Both the position numbers and the translations under genes were made by a program. DNA of 64,000 nt from Pseudomonas mucoides (GTDB lineage: Bacteria; Pseudomonadota; Gammaproteobacteria; Pseudomonadales; Pseudomonadaceae): assembly GCF_015461845.1 (NCBI RefSeq), contig NZ_JACOPW010000005.1, forward strand, positions 248,001-312,000, written 5' to 3'. Below the pieces are notes generated by a model, which had not been told where the DNA came from, made no database searches, and saw only the letters and a program-made list of their open reading frames with translations. Positions within the stretch are counted from its first letter, which is position 1. Every line of letters starts with the position of its first letter. Below, piece after piece: positions 15,780 through 25,732 of this stretch.

Positions 15780-16970
15780 TCAGTTATCGGAGCGCTGCCC
15801 GACAAGGCTGTCCACCGAAGGCACCCGCGTATCACTTTCCATCTGCGTCTCATGTTCGATCTGATGACTGAACCGGTCCAGCGACCCCTTCGCTGGTTGC
15901 GCGTCACTGGCAAACACCGGCGGGCTCAGAATGTAGGCACCGAGCAAGCGACTCAACGCCGCCAGGCTGTCGATGTGCGTACGCTCATAACCGTGCGTGG
16001 CGTCGCAACCAAAGGCGAGCAGGGCGGTGCGGATGTCGTGTCCAGCCGTCACCGCCGAATGCGCATCGCTGAAGTAATAACGGAACAGGTCGCGGCGCAC
16101 GGGCAAGTCGTTGTCACTGGCCAGGCGCAGTAGATGCCGCGACAAGTGATAGTCATAAGGCCCGCCGGAATCCTGCATCGCCACGCTCACCGCGTGTTCG
16201 CTGGAATGCTGGCCGGGCGCGACCGGCGCAATGTCGATACCGACGAATTCACTGACATCCCACGGTAGCGCGGCCGCCGCGCCACTGCCGGTTTCTTCGG
16301 TGATGGTGAACAGCGGATGGCAGTCGATCATCAACTCCTCGCCACTGTCGACGATGGCTTTCAGCGCCGCGAGCAACGCCGCAACGCCGGCCTTGTCGTC
16401 CAGGTGACGGGCGCTGATGTGACCGCTTTCAGTGAACTCCGGCAAGGGGTCGAAGGCCACGAAGTCACCGACGCTGATCCCCAGCGAGTCGCAGTCGGCG
16501 CGGGTGGCGCAATAGGCATCGAGGCGCAGTTCGACGTGATCCCAACTGATCGGCATTTCGTCCACGGCGGTGTTGAAGGCGTGCCCGGAAGCCATCAGCG
16601 GCAACACGCTGCCGCGAATCACACCGTTGTCGGTAAACAGGCTGACCCGGCTGCCTTCGGCAAAACGACTGGACCAGCAACCGACCGGTGCCAGAGTCAG
16701 GCGTCCATTGTCTTTCACGGCGCGAACCGCCGCGCCGATGGTGTCCAGGTGCGCGGACACCGCACGGTCGGGGCTGTTTTTCTTGCCTTTGAGGGTGGCG
16801 CGGATAGTCCCGCGACGGGTCATCTCGAAGGGGATGCCCAATTCTTCAAGGCGCTCGGCGACATAGCGCACGATGGTGTCGGTGAACCCGGTGGGGCTGG
16901 GAATGGCGAGCATTTCCAGCAGGACTTTTTGCAGGTAGTTGAGATCCGGTTCAGGGATTTTAGTGGTCAT
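15780..16970 (-). CDS. M42 family peptidase of the NAGGN osmoprotectant system
   Basis: A 396-residue M42-type metalloaminopeptidase homologue. Metal-binding elements are seen in the AHLDT region near residue 72, RHLDDKAGVAALLAAL in the middle, ITEETGSG (catalytic Glu pair) and the late SDAHSA; a GYERTH stretch is also present. The family is defined as the osmoprotectant NAGGN system peptidase and is encoded next to the two biosynthetic genes; its physiological substrate is not established. It is third in a minus-strand set after asnO and ngg, separated from ngg by a REP pair. Start at 16970: MTTKIPEPDLNYLQ preceded by GGAG. Confidence 0.9.
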   Translation of the reverse strand: MTTKIPEPDLNYLQKVLLEMLAIPSPTGFTDTIVRYVAERLEELGIPFEMTRRGTIRATLKGKKNSPDRAVSAHLDTIGAAVRAVKDNGRLTLAPVGCWSSRFAEGSRVSLFTDNGVIRGSVLPLMASGHAFNTAVDEMPISWDHVELRLDAYCATRADCDSLGISVGDFVAFDPLPEFTESGHISARHLDDKAGVAALLAALKAIVDSGEELMIDCHPLFTITEETGSGAAAALPWDVSEFVGIDIAPVAPGQHSSEHAVSVAMQDSGGPYDYHLSRHLLRLASDNDLPVRRDLFRYYFSDAHSAVTAGHDIRTALLAFGCDATHGYERTHIDSLAALSRLLGAYILSPPVFASDAQPAKGSLDRFSHQIEHETQMESDTRVPSVDSLVGQRSDN

Positions 16971-16995
16971 GGAAACTCCTGATGAGTGAAGAGCT

Positions 16996-17102
16996 GATCG
17001 TTCCCACGCTCTGCGTGGGAATGCAGCGAGGGACGCTCTGCGTCCCAAGGGCGGACGCGAAGCGTCCGATGAGGCATCCCCACGCAGAGCGTGGGAACGA
17101 TC
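16996..17102. repeat. REP pair between the M42 peptidase and ngg genes
   Basis: A 29-base arm starting GATCGTTCCCACGCTCTGCG (16996-17024) is repeated inverted at 17074-17102 with one mismatch. Between them are two further short hairpins (GGGACGC-TCT-GCGTCCC and GGACGC-GAA-GCGTCC). Confidence 0.85.
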
Positions 17103-17111
17103 AAGAAGGAG

Positions 17112-18857
17112 CTAGACCGCCGGCTGACTATGCGGAAACAACAAATCCACAAACCGCTCAGCCGTGGGCTGCGGTTCATGGTTGGCCAGACCGGCGCGCT
17201 CATTGGCTTCGATAAACACATACTCCGGCTGATCGGCCGCCGGCACCATCAAGTCGAGCCCGACCATCGGGATATCCAGCGCCCGCGCCGCCCGCACCGC
17301 CGCATCCACCAAGGTCGGATGCAGAATCGCCGTGACGTCCTCCAGCACCCCGCCCGTATGAAGATTCGCTGTACGCCGTACGAACAAATGCTCACCCGCC
17401 GGCAGAATGCTGTTGTAGTCGTAACCCGCGGCGTGCAACGTGCGCTGGGTCTCATGATCGAGCGGGATTTTGCTCTCGCCACAGGTGGCTGCCTGTCGCC
17501 GTCGACTCTGGGCTTCGATCAATGCGCCGATGGAATGCTGACCGTCGCCAACCACCTCCGCCGGTCGCCGAATCGCCGCCGCCACCACCTCAAACCCGAT
17601 CACCAGAATCCGCAGGTCCAGGCCTTCGTGAAAGCTTTCCAGCAGCACTCGACTGTCGAACGTGCGGGCGGCTTCGATGGCTTGCTGCACGTCTTCAATG
17701 GTTCGCAGGTCCACGGCAACGCCCTGGCCTTGTTCGCCATTCAGCGGCTTGACCACCACCCGCGCGTGCTCATCGAGAAATGCCAGGTTGTCATCGGCGT
17801 TGCCGGCCAGTTGTTGCGAAGGCAGGTTCAAACCTGCGGCCTTGAGCGCTTTGTGGGTCAGGCTCTTGTCCTGGCACAAGGTCATGCTGATGGCGCTGGT
17901 CAGATCGCTCAACGATTCGCGGCAACGCACCCGGCGCCCGCCATGGCTGAGGGTGAACAGGCCGGCATCGGCGTCATCGACCTGCACATCAATGCCGCGG
18001 CGAAGGGCTTCCTCGACAATGATCCGCGCATACGGATTGAAGTCCGCCTCCGGACCGGGCCCAAGGAATAGCGGCTGATTGATGCCGTTCTTGCGCTTGA
18101 TCGCAAAGGTCGAGAGGTTGCGAAAACCGAGCTTGGCGTAAAGGCTTTTTGCTTGTCGGTTGTCATGTAGAACCGATAAGTCCAGGTAACTCAGCCCACG
18201 GCTCATGAAGTGTTCGATCAAATGCCGCACCAACACCTCACCGACGCCCGGCCGCGAACAATGCGGATCGACCGCCAGGCACCACAAGCTGCTGCCGTTT
18301 TCCGGATCGTTGAATGCCTTGTGGTGATTGAGGCCCATGACACTGCCGATGATCGCGCCGCTGTCTTCGTCCTCGGCCAGCCAATACACCGGTCCGCCCA
18401 AGTGTCGCGGGGTCAGCAGGTTTGCATCGATCGGCAACATGCCGCGCGCCTGATACAACTGATTGATCGCCTGCCAATCCGCATCGCTTTGTGCCCGGCG
18501 AATGCGGAAGCCGCGAAACACACGAGTGGCTTGACGGTAATCGCTGAACCACAAACGCAAGGTGTCGGACGGGTCGAGAAAAAGTTGCGCCGGCTCCAGC
18601 CCCAGAATCTGCTGCGGCGCGGCAACGTATAAAGCAATGTCGCGCTCGCCCGGTTGCTCATTGAGCAACTCCTGGGCGAGGCTGGCAGGATCGGGGAAAG
18701 TGTGCCCGATCAGCAACCGGCCCCAGCCGCAATGCACGGCAATCGGTTCCGCACTCAGTTCGCTGCCGTCTTCGGCGAGACGCGCCTGCAAGCGTTCATA
18801 AGACGGTGTCTGGCCGCGCAACAAGCGTTGGCTATAAGCCGTGGCGTGGGGTTTCAT
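17112..18857 (-). CDS. ngg: N-acetylglutaminylglutamine synthetase (GNAT plus ATP-grasp)
   Basis: A 581-residue two-domain enzyme. The middle third (about residues 115-265) is a GNAT acetyltransferase domain (LWCLAVDPHCSRPGVGEVLVRHLIEHF). The C-terminal part (about 300-575) is an ATP-grasp ligase domain like those of glutathione/cyanophycin synthetases (VVVKPLNGEQGQGVAVDL, then LVIGFEVVAAAIRRPAEV, and VFIEANERAGLANHEPQP). Together these fit the Ngg-type synthetase that makes N-acetylglutaminylglutamine, the precursor of the osmolyte NAGGN. It is three bases downstream of asnO, which amidates the product. NAGGN accumulates under osmotic stress in several pseudomonads and rhizobia. Confidence 0.93.
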   Translation of the reverse strand: MKPHATAYSQRLLRGQTPSYERLQARLAEDGSELSAEPIAVHCGWGRLLIGHTFPDPASLAQELLNEQPGERDIALYVAAPQQILGLEPAQLFLDPSDTLRLWFSDYRQATRVFRGFRIRRAQSDADWQAINQLYQARGMLPIDANLLTPRHLGGPVYWLAEDEDSGAIIGSVMGLNHHKAFNDPENGSSLWCLAVDPHCSRPGVGEVLVRHLIEHFMSRGLSYLDLSVLHDNRQAKSLYAKLGFRNLSTFAIKRKNGINQPLFLGPGPEADFNPYARIIVEEALRRGIDVQVDDADAGLFTLSHGGRRVRCRESLSDLTSAISMTLCQDKSLTHKALKAAGLNLPSQQLAGNADDNLAFLDEHARVVVKPLNGEQGQGVAVDLRTIEDVQQAIEAARTFDSRVLLESFHEGLDLRILVIGFEVVAAAIRRPAEVVGDGQHSIGALIEAQSRRRQAATCGESKIPLDHETQRTLHAAGYDYNSILPAGEHLFVRRTANLHTGGVLEDVTAILHPTLVDAAVRAARALDIPMVGLDLMVPAADQPEYVFIEANERAGLANHEPQPTAERFVDLLFPHSQPAV

Positions 18858-18860
18858 CGA

Positions 18861-20633
18861 TCAGATTCCTTGCTCGCTGAGCCACAGGTTCAGGGCCGCC
18901 AGTTGCCACAGCTTGGAGCCGCGCAGCGGAGTCAATTGACCCTGCGGGTCAGTCAGCAAACGGTCGAGCATCGCCGGGTTGAACAGACCGCGATCCTGAC
19001 TCGGATCGAGCAGCAGTTCGCGCACCCAGTTCAGCGTATCGCCCTGCAAATGCTTGAGGCCGGGCACCGGGAAGTAACCCTTCTTGCGGTCGATGACTTC
19101 ACCCGGAATCACCAGGCGCGCCGCTTCCTTGAGCACTTGCTTGCCGCCGTCCGGCAGTTTGAATTTGCCCGGCACACGGGCCGACAACTCCACCAGTCGA
19201 TAGTCGAGAAACGGCGTGCGTGCTTCCAGGCCCCAGGCCATGGTCATGTTGTCGACGCGTTTGACCGGGTCGTCCACCAGCATCACCGTGCTGTCCAGAC
19301 GCAGGGCTTTGTCCACCGCCGCATCGGCGCCGGGCTGTGCGAAATGTTCCTTCACGAAGTCACCGGCGGCGTCATTCGCTGTCAGCCATTTCGGCTGCAC
19401 CGTGGCGGCGTAATCGTCATAGCTGCGGTCGAAAAATGCCTCGCGATAGGCGGCGTACGGATCGGCGGCGCCGTCGACTTGCGGATACCAGTGATACCCG
19501 GCGAACAACTCGTCCGCGCCCTGGCCGCTCTGGACCACTTTGCAATGTTTGGCCACTTCGCGGGACAGCAGATAAAAAGCGATGCAGTCATGACTGACCA
19601 TCGGCTCGCTCATGGCGCGGAACGCAGCAGGCAGTTGCTCGATGATCTCTTTTTCGTCGATGCGCAATTGATGGTGCTGAGTGCCGTAGTGCTTGGCGAT
19701 CAGGTCCGAATACTGGAACTCGTCGCCGCGTTCGCCGCCGGCATCCTGAAAACCGATGGAGAAGGTCGACAGGTTTTCCACGCCGACTTCACGCAACAGC
19801 CCGACCAGCAAACTCGAGTCGACGCCGCCCGATAGCAGTACGCCGACATCGACCGCCGCCCGTTGACGAATCGCCACCGCATCTCGGGTGCTGTCGAGCA
19901 CCCGGTCGCGCCAGTCTTCCAGGGTCAGGTTCATTTCGTCGGCGCGAGGGCCGTAGGGCAGGGTCCACCAGGTTTTCTGCTCGGTGCGGCCATCGGCTTC
20001 GATGCGCATCCAGGTGGCTGGCGGCAGTTTTTCAATGCCGGCCAGCAAGGTGCGCGGTGCCGGGACCACGGCGTGGAAGTTCAGGTAATGATTGAGCGCC
20101 ACCGGGTCGAGTATCGGGCTGATGTCGCCACCCTTGAGCAACGCCGGCAGTGCCGAGGCAAAGCGCAGGCGCTGGCCGGTGCGCGACAGGTACAGCGGCT
20201 TGACGCCGAGACGGTCGCGGGCGATGAACATGCGCTGGGCATCGCGCTCCCAGATAGCGAAGGCAAACATGCCGTTGAGCTTGGGGAGCAAGGCTTCGCC
20301 CCAGGCGTGATAGCCCTTGAGCAGTACTTCGGTGTCACCGCCGGAATAGAAGGCATAACCAAGGCTTTCGAGCTCGGTGCGCAATTCCGGAAAGTTGTAG
20401 ATCGCGCCGTTGAAGGCCAGGGACAAGCCCAATTGATTGTCGACCATCGGCTGCGCCGAACCGTCCGACAGGTCCATGATTTTCAGCCGACGATGACCAA
20501 GCGCAATCGGCCCTTGGGCATGGAAACCCCACGCATCGGGGCCGCGAGGGGCCAGGTGATGGGTGATTCGTTCAACGGCCGCGAGGTCCGCAGGTTGATG
20601 ATCAAAGCGTAACTCGCCAGCTAATCCGCACAT
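18861..20633 (-). CDS. asnO: N-acetylglutaminylglutamine amidotransferase (AsnB-like)
   Basis: A 590-residue class II glutamine amidotransferase of the asparagine-synthetase type. The catalytic N-terminal Cys follows the initiator Met (MCGLAGELRF), and the synthetase half has the ATP pyrophosphatase signature LLSGGVDSSLLVGLLREVG. With ngg it converts N-acetylglutaminylglutamine to its amide, a compatible solute. The start at 20633 was chosen because Cys must be residue 2; a longer frame would bury it. A GGTAAGGATTTT ribosome-site region precedes it. The 296-base gap upstream is divergent to the NEL effector-like gene. Confidence 0.93.
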   Translation of the reverse strand: MCGLAGELRFDHQPADLAAVERITHHLAPRGPDAWGFHAQGPIALGHRRLKIMDLSDGSAQPMVDNQLGLSLAFNGAIYNFPELRTELESLGYAFYSGGDTEVLLKGYHAWGEALLPKLNGMFAFAIWERDAQRMFIARDRLGVKPLYLSRTGQRLRFASALPALLKGGDISPILDPVALNHYLNFHAVVPAPRTLLAGIEKLPPATWMRIEADGRTEQKTWWTLPYGPRADEMNLTLEDWRDRVLDSTRDAVAIRQRAAVDVGVLLSGGVDSSLLVGLLREVGVENLSTFSIGFQDAGGERGDEFQYSDLIAKHYGTQHHQLRIDEKEIIEQLPAAFRAMSEPMVSHDCIAFYLLSREVAKHCKVVQSGQGADELFAGYHWYPQVDGAADPYAAYREAFFDRSYDDYAATVQPKWLTANDAAGDFVKEHFAQPGADAAVDKALRLDSTVMLVDDPVKRVDNMTMAWGLEARTPFLDYRLVELSARVPGKFKLPDGGKQVLKEAARLVIPGEVIDRKKGYFPVPGLKHLQGDTLNWVRELLLDPSQDRGLFNPAMLDRLLTDPQGQLTPLRGSKLWQLAALNLWLSEQGI

Positions 20634-20929
20634 AAAATCCTTACCGGTTTTTCCGTTGGGGAGGGTCAATCGATACCCGGCCAAAACGGCGGGTACTCAG
20701 AAACTGACCCGGTGGGACCGTGGGAGTTTTAGATCGATAAGTAATAAGCCGCCGCAGTGAACCGGACGGCCTTACCCGAAAAGAGCTGGAGGTGTGCGGT
20801 ACATATTGATGCGACGCATTGAAAATGCTGCTGCTTAAGCAACTGAATACACGAGGTTTTCTGGTTATTCATTGACGATTGAAGGGGCTACTTTAGGGAC
20901 TCTCCCGCTTGCAATAAGGAACATTGCGA

Positions 20930-23900
20930 ATGTCAGACAAGGACCCCGTCAACCCGGCTGTCAAGCCATTCACGGATTCAGATCAGCTATCGGCTTTGAT
21001 CGACATGACTGGCGATCTGGACAGTGCCGAAACGCTTCAAAAGACCTTGCCCAAGTGGCTGACCGACGCCCCACCCGAGCAGATCGCCGCGCTTGCCAGC
21101 GCCATGCGTGAGCTGCAGGTCTGTCAACTCAAGGTTCAGCCGACACTTGATGCGCTCAAGCCGCTGTACGAGTTCTGTCGCACTGAATTGACGGAAGCGC
21201 TGACGACGCAATTCGCTGTGGCGTTCGACGTTGAAAAAGACGCCGTCGAGCTACCGGGATTCGATTGCGGTTGCCCCGGTTCCACCGCGACCGATGATGT
21301 AGCCAAACAGCAAGTGATCGCCCAACGCAGCTTGTTACAGGCTGCAATGCATAACTTCACCGAGGACGAAACGGCTGAGAATGGCTTCCCTCCAGGCGCG
21401 ATTGTGCGTCTGGTTTCAACGCCAGAGGGTTTGCGCCGGTTGACGCCCATGGCATTTGCCAAAGTGTGTCGCGATCTGGATTTGGGGAAGCGCTACCAGA
21501 CTCATTTCGAGACCACCTTCAAACCTGCCGCGGTAGGGCTGGACATCCGCCGGCTGAAATTGAGTGCGCTCAAGGTGGACGCTCATACGGCGCTATTGAA
21601 AGGCGACATTGGTGACTCGGCGTTTCAGATGTTGCAAAGCCTGGAGTTGAACAGCGGCGCAGGCAACGCTGCGGGCGTGAAGGCCATTCTCTACGAGGAT
21701 TTACCGGTTCATACGCAAGGGCTGGAGTTGTTCGGAACCTGTGTCTGGGGAGTGGTCATCTTCTCAAAACGAGCGCTAACGGATCATCCGATCGACGGGT
21801 GTGTCGTGTACATGCCGAACGAGCCAACCCGGCCGTTATACGAATACAGCACCTTCGCCCTGTTCGAGTATTATTTGTACCGACAGCTGAAGGATCGTGC
21901 CTACGCGGATTTTTTCGCCAGCTACATCGATGAAAGCAACAAAACCAATTTCTACACCTCTGTCACACAAAAGAAGGCAATGAACCTGCAGGCGTCTCCC
22001 ATTCTGGTGACGCTGTTCAATTTCCTTTACCAGAGCCATGTCACGAAGATGCAGAGTGATGCATTGATCCTGGCTGTGCCGACGGCGGATGTTGACGCCG
22101 TTTCGCGTCAGAACCGTCTGGAAGCATACGAAGAAGCAGGCCTGCTGATCGCCAACATCGCCGGGTTATTTGTTCCGGTGCTGGGGCAATTGATGATGGG
22201 GCTTGCGGTTGGACAACTGTTGGGCGAGGTCTACGACGGTATTGAAGACTGGCGCCATGGCGACAAGGCCGGGGCAATGGCCCACCTGCTCAACGTTGCA
22301 GAAAACATTGCCATGATGGCGGCATTTGCGGCGGGCACCAAAGCCATCGGTTCACTGGTCAGGAGGACTGTCGAGCAGCATCCGGAATTTTTCAGTCGGT
22401 TCACCGCCGTAAAGAATTCGGCAGGCAACCCCCGGCTCTGGTTGTCGGACGGGGCGCCCTACCGACGAACGCCGCCAGTGGGGGGCACCGCTGATGCCGA
22501 GGGCATCTATCACGTCGGTCCCCAGCGTTTCATCAGGATCGACGATGCGAATTATGAGATTACCTTCGATCAGGTTCTGGACGCATGGCGAGTCAGCCAT
22601 CCTGCCCGCCGCGGCGCTTTTTCACCGGTTGTCGAGCAAATCGGTGAGGGCGGTTGGCGCTTTGCTCATGAACAATCCGAAACTTGGAGCAGCGGTGTCT
22701 ATGCCTTGAAACGCATCGATCCGCGGTTGGCCGAACTCGATGAGTGGCGGCTGGAAGATATACGGAAAATCACCGACACCCCGTTCGCGCGACTGCATCA
22801 TCTGGCTGACAAAAACAGAGGGTTGCCTGCGCGGTTCAAGGATAGCGTCGCGCGTTTTCGTCTCGAGCAGCGGCTGACCGATTTCATTGCAGACCTGGAG
22901 AAAGGTGATACACGACGTGCCGAGTATGCCCTGGAGCAACTGCATACCTTGCCATCCCTGCCGGGTTGGCCAGCAGACCGTTATATTGAAGTGCTCGATA
23001 ACGAGCGCAAGATCACCGCGATGTACCCGCCAACGACGTTGGTCCCGGACGAAGAGTTGAGTATCGTAGTGACCGAGGCGCAGTTGGCCAGGGGCGATTT
23101 GCTGGATACGGTGGTGGCCGGGCTGTATCAGAGTGAGGTCGATGCATTGCTGGGCAAGCCCATCGTCAAAGGTACAGAGAGCGGATTGCTTGCGAGGAAA
23201 ATCGGAGCGGCGGTGAAGGCTGATCGCAGATCCGTCTTCAAGCACCTGTATCAACGGCATGACCAGAGCATCGTCAGCGATGTGCAAAAAGTACGCAGCG
23301 TCTTTTCCGAACTTCCCGCCGGTCTGGCGCAGGAGTTGATCGCCGCCTCTAGCAGTGCCGAACGCCTTGGCTTGCGAGCAACAGGGCGGATTCCCATGGG
23401 GTTGGCGCAAAACGTCCGGCAAGTGTTGGCCGATATCCGTCTGGACCGGGCGCTGGCCGGGTTTTCGTTACCCGAAATTGCGGAGGCCGACACGCGGAAG
23501 CTGGCCATACCGTTGCTTTCCCGCCTGGGTGGCTGGAGCAAAGATGTGCGGATTGAACTCCGAGAGGGTTCTACCACCGGTACCTTGTCGGCCAGCGTGG
23601 GCAACGAGAACGCTGCGCTCAAACGCGTCATCATCAGCACTGCCAGCGGACACGAAGCGTTCGGCAGCGATGGGAAATCGCTTGGCGCCGCTTTGGGGGC
23701 CAACAGCCTCTACAGCGCGATCTTGCGCGCGCTTCCCCTGGAGCAACGCACGGCCATGGGCGTCGCCGGAATCGGGGACAACGATGCGCGGCAATTGCGT
23801 GTCGATCTGCTGGGCAAGGGCGTTGAGAGTAGAGCCATCGCCGAGCGAGTGTTGTCAGGTGCCTCAATTGAAGATCCGCCTTCGTCCGGCGAGTGCCTGC

Positions 23901-25732
23901 AAGCCGATGAACCGGTGCCCGGAACGACTCACCCTCGAGCGCTGGTTCGCAAGGTCAGAAAGCTTTACCCGCTGCTGACCGACGCTCAGGCCCGGGCATT
24001 GCTTGAGGGACTGGGTAGCGACCACTTGGTGCGAGCGAAGGAGGTCAGAAGTCGACAGCAGGCGTTGAAAAAGCTGCGAAGTACGCTCCGCGCCTGGCGC
24101 GCAGAGGAGATCGATCCGAGGTCACCGACCGAGAACCCCAGCGAGTGGCGCCAGAGTCGCTTGCAAGTGTCCGACATCATGGAAAACAGCTGGCGTCGTC
24201 TGTTTTTCATGCGCAATGAAAAAGCGACTTCGGTACCGGGTTTGAGTCTGGACAAGATGCGCGTTGGCAAGCTTCCGATCTTGCCACCCGAGGTCACCTT
24301 TGATCACGTGCAATACCTGTCGCTCAAGGACATGGAGCTGGATAACGATGTGGCGTACTTCCTCAAGGCGTTCAGAAACCTTGAATCCCTGGTGCTGGAT
24401 GCCAACAAACTGACATTGCTGCCGGAAATTCTTTCGCAGATGCCGACGCTCAAACACCTCAGCCTGGCGAACAACGATTTGCAATTGACCGAGCAGACCT
24501 TGAAGAAGTTGAACGGTATGCGAACGCTTGAAACCCTCAACCTGACTGGAAACCGCCGACTCGGCGCAACGCTGGATGTTGGCCGGCTGTTTGATTTGCG
24601 TTACCTGTCACTGCGCGACACCCGGGCTACTGAATTACCGAAAAACCTCGCGCGCTTACCCAATCTGGAGCGAGTTGATCTGCGCGACAATGAGATCAAG
24701 GACCTGCCGGACTGGTTGTTCAGCAGCACCCGGCGGTTGAGCGAAACACTCAACTTGCGGCATAACCCTCTATCGGACGATAGCCAGTCCCGCCTTGGGC
24801 AATTTCGTGAACGGGTCGGCGTCGGCATGGGGTATCTCGAGGACGACATTGCCCGCTTGAACGAGCAACAGGCGCGAGAACTCTGGTTGCCAGAGGAGTG
24901 GGTGTCGCCCGCGCGGGCTGCAACATGGACGGCATTCAAGGACGTCCCGGCATCTGATGGTCTGTTTCGATTACTGGCCGAACTGGGAGACACCGCGGAT
25001 GCCGAATATGTGCGCGAGGACATGACCCGACGAGTCTGGAGCGTGCTGGACGCCGCCCAGGCCAATACGTTGCTGCGCGAGCAGGTGTTCGAACTGGCTG
25101 CCAATCCAATCAACTGCACGGATTCGGCGGCAATGAACTTCAGTCATCTGGAAGTGGCCACGGAAGTGGACAAGGCGATCAATCCCGTCGGGAGTTTGCG
25201 TTCTACGGCAGCAGGTTTGTTGAAGCTTGGGCGAGGTCTATTTCGGCTTGAGGAACTGGAGAAGCTCGCTCAAAGCCACATCAGGCAGGACCTCAAGGCT
25301 GATCCGCTGGAAGTCAGCCTCGCCTATCGAACCGGGTTGGCCAACACTCTGGACTTGCCGGGACAACCCACACACATGCGCTATGCCTCTTTGAGCGGTG
25401 TGAAGCAGACCGATCTCGACATTGCGGAACGCAAAATTAAAAGCGCAGAGCTGTCACCGCAGTTAAAACGGTTTTTGATCCGTCAGCCGTTTTGGACGGA
25501 TTACCTGAGTCGCCATTACTCTGGACGATTCGCATCGGTCAGCGGGACGTATCCGGCAAAGTTGCAAGCGGTATTCGATAAGGCCGAGAGCCTGACGACG
25601 GCCGATTATCTCAGTCAGGTATCGGTGATCAAGACCGAAAAAGAAACGGCGGAGAATGCCGTTTTCGAGCGCTTGACCGAGGACGTCATGAAAATGGTGG
25701 AGCTGGGCACTTGCTCTCTGGCGGACGGTTGA
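20930..25732 (+). CDS. Putative effector: DUF6543 toxin-like region, leucine-rich repeats and NEL E3 ubiquitin ligase domain
   Basis: A 1600-residue protein with no signal peptide. The N-terminal third resembles the DUF6543 dermonecrotic-toxin-like region (VVYMPNEPTRPLYEYSTFAL near residue 300), followed by hydrophobic helices (about 404-440 and 455-475) and a GIYHVGPQRFIRIDD module (about 524). Leucine-rich repeats span about 1124-1265 (LKHLSLANNDLQL, LRYLSLRDTRATELP). From about 1300 to the end lies a NEL (IpaH/SspH-type) domain with the catalytic Cys1396 in NPINCTDSAAMNF, giving the family Cys-x-Asp motif. NEL proteins ubiquitinate host proteins after secretion. ATG 20930 has AAGGAA eight bases upstream. 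No secretion or chaperone genes are nearby. Codon use looks less GC-biased than its neighbours. The effector role is inferred; host and target are unknown. Confidence 0.85.
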   Translation: MSDKDPVNPAVKPFTDSDQLSALIDMTGDLDSAETLQKTLPKWLTDAPPEQIAALASAMRELQVCQLKVQPTLDALKPLYEFCRTELTEALTTQFAVAFDVEKDAVELPGFDCGCPGSTATDDVAKQQVIAQRSLLQAAMHNFTEDETAENGFPPGAIVRLVSTPEGLRRLTPMAFAKVCRDLDLGKRYQTHFETTFKPAAVGLDIRRLKLSALKVDAHTALLKGDIGDSAFQMLQSLELNSGAGNAAGVKAILYEDLPVHTQGLELFGTCVWGVVIFSKRALTDHPIDGCVVYMPNEPTRPLYEYSTFALFEYYLYRQLKDRAYADFFASYIDESNKTNFYTSVTQKKAMNLQASPILVTLFNFLYQSHVTKMQSDALILAVPTADVDAVSRQNRLEAYEEAGLLIANIAGLFVPVLGQLMMGLAVGQLLGEVYDGIEDWRHGDKAGAMAHLLNVAENIAMMAAFAAGTKAIGSLVRRTVEQHPEFFSRFTAVKNSAGNPRLWLSDGAPYRRTPPVGGTADAEGIYHVGPQRFIRIDDANYEITFDQVLDAWRVSHPARRGAFSPVVEQIGEGGWRFAHEQSETWSSGVYALKRIDPRLAELDEWRLEDIRKITDTPFARLHHLADKNRGLPARFKDSVARFRLEQRLTDFIADLEKGDTRRAEYALEQLHTLPSLPGWPADRYIEVLDNERKITAMYPPTTLVPDEELSIVVTEAQLARGDLLDTVVAGLYQSEVDALLGKPIVKGTESGLLARKIGAAVKADRRSVFKHLYQRHDQSIVSDVQKVRSVFSELPAGLAQELIAASSSAERLGLRATGRIPMGLAQNVRQVLADIRLDRALAGFSLPEIAEADTRKLAIPLLSRLGGWSKDVRIELREGSTTGTLSASVGNENAALKRVIISTASGHEAFGSDGKSLGAALGANSLYSAILRALPLEQRTAMGVAGIGDNDARQLRVDLLGKGVESRAIAERVLSGASIEDPPSSGECLQADEPVPGTTHPRALVRKVRKLYPLLTDAQARALLEGLGSDHLVRAKEVRSRQQALKKLRSTLRAWRAEEIDPRSPTENPSEWRQSRLQVSDIMENSWRRLFFMRNEKATSVPGLSLDKMRVGKLPILPPEVTFDHVQYLSLKDMELDNDVAYFLKAFRNLESLVLDANKLTLLPEILSQMPTLKHLSLANNDLQLTEQTLKKLNGMRTLETLNLTGNRRLGATLDVGRLFDLRYLSLRDTRATELPKNLARLPNLERVDLRDNEIKDLPDWLFSSTRRLSETLNLRHNPLSDDSQSRLGQFRERVGVGMGYLEDDIARLNEQQARELWLPEEWVSPARAATWTAFKDVPASDGLFRLLAELGDTADAEYVREDMTRRVWSVLDAAQANTLLREQVFELAANPINCTDSAAMNFSHLEVATEVDKAINPVGSLRSTAAGLLKLGRGLFRLEELEKLAQSHIRQDLKADPLEVSLAYRTGLANTLDLPGQPTHMRYASLSGVKQTDLDIAERKIKSAELSPQLKRFLIRQPFWTDYLSRHYSGRFASVSGTYPAKLQAVFDKAESLTTADYLSQVSVIKTEKETAENAVFERLTEDVMKMVELGTCSLADG

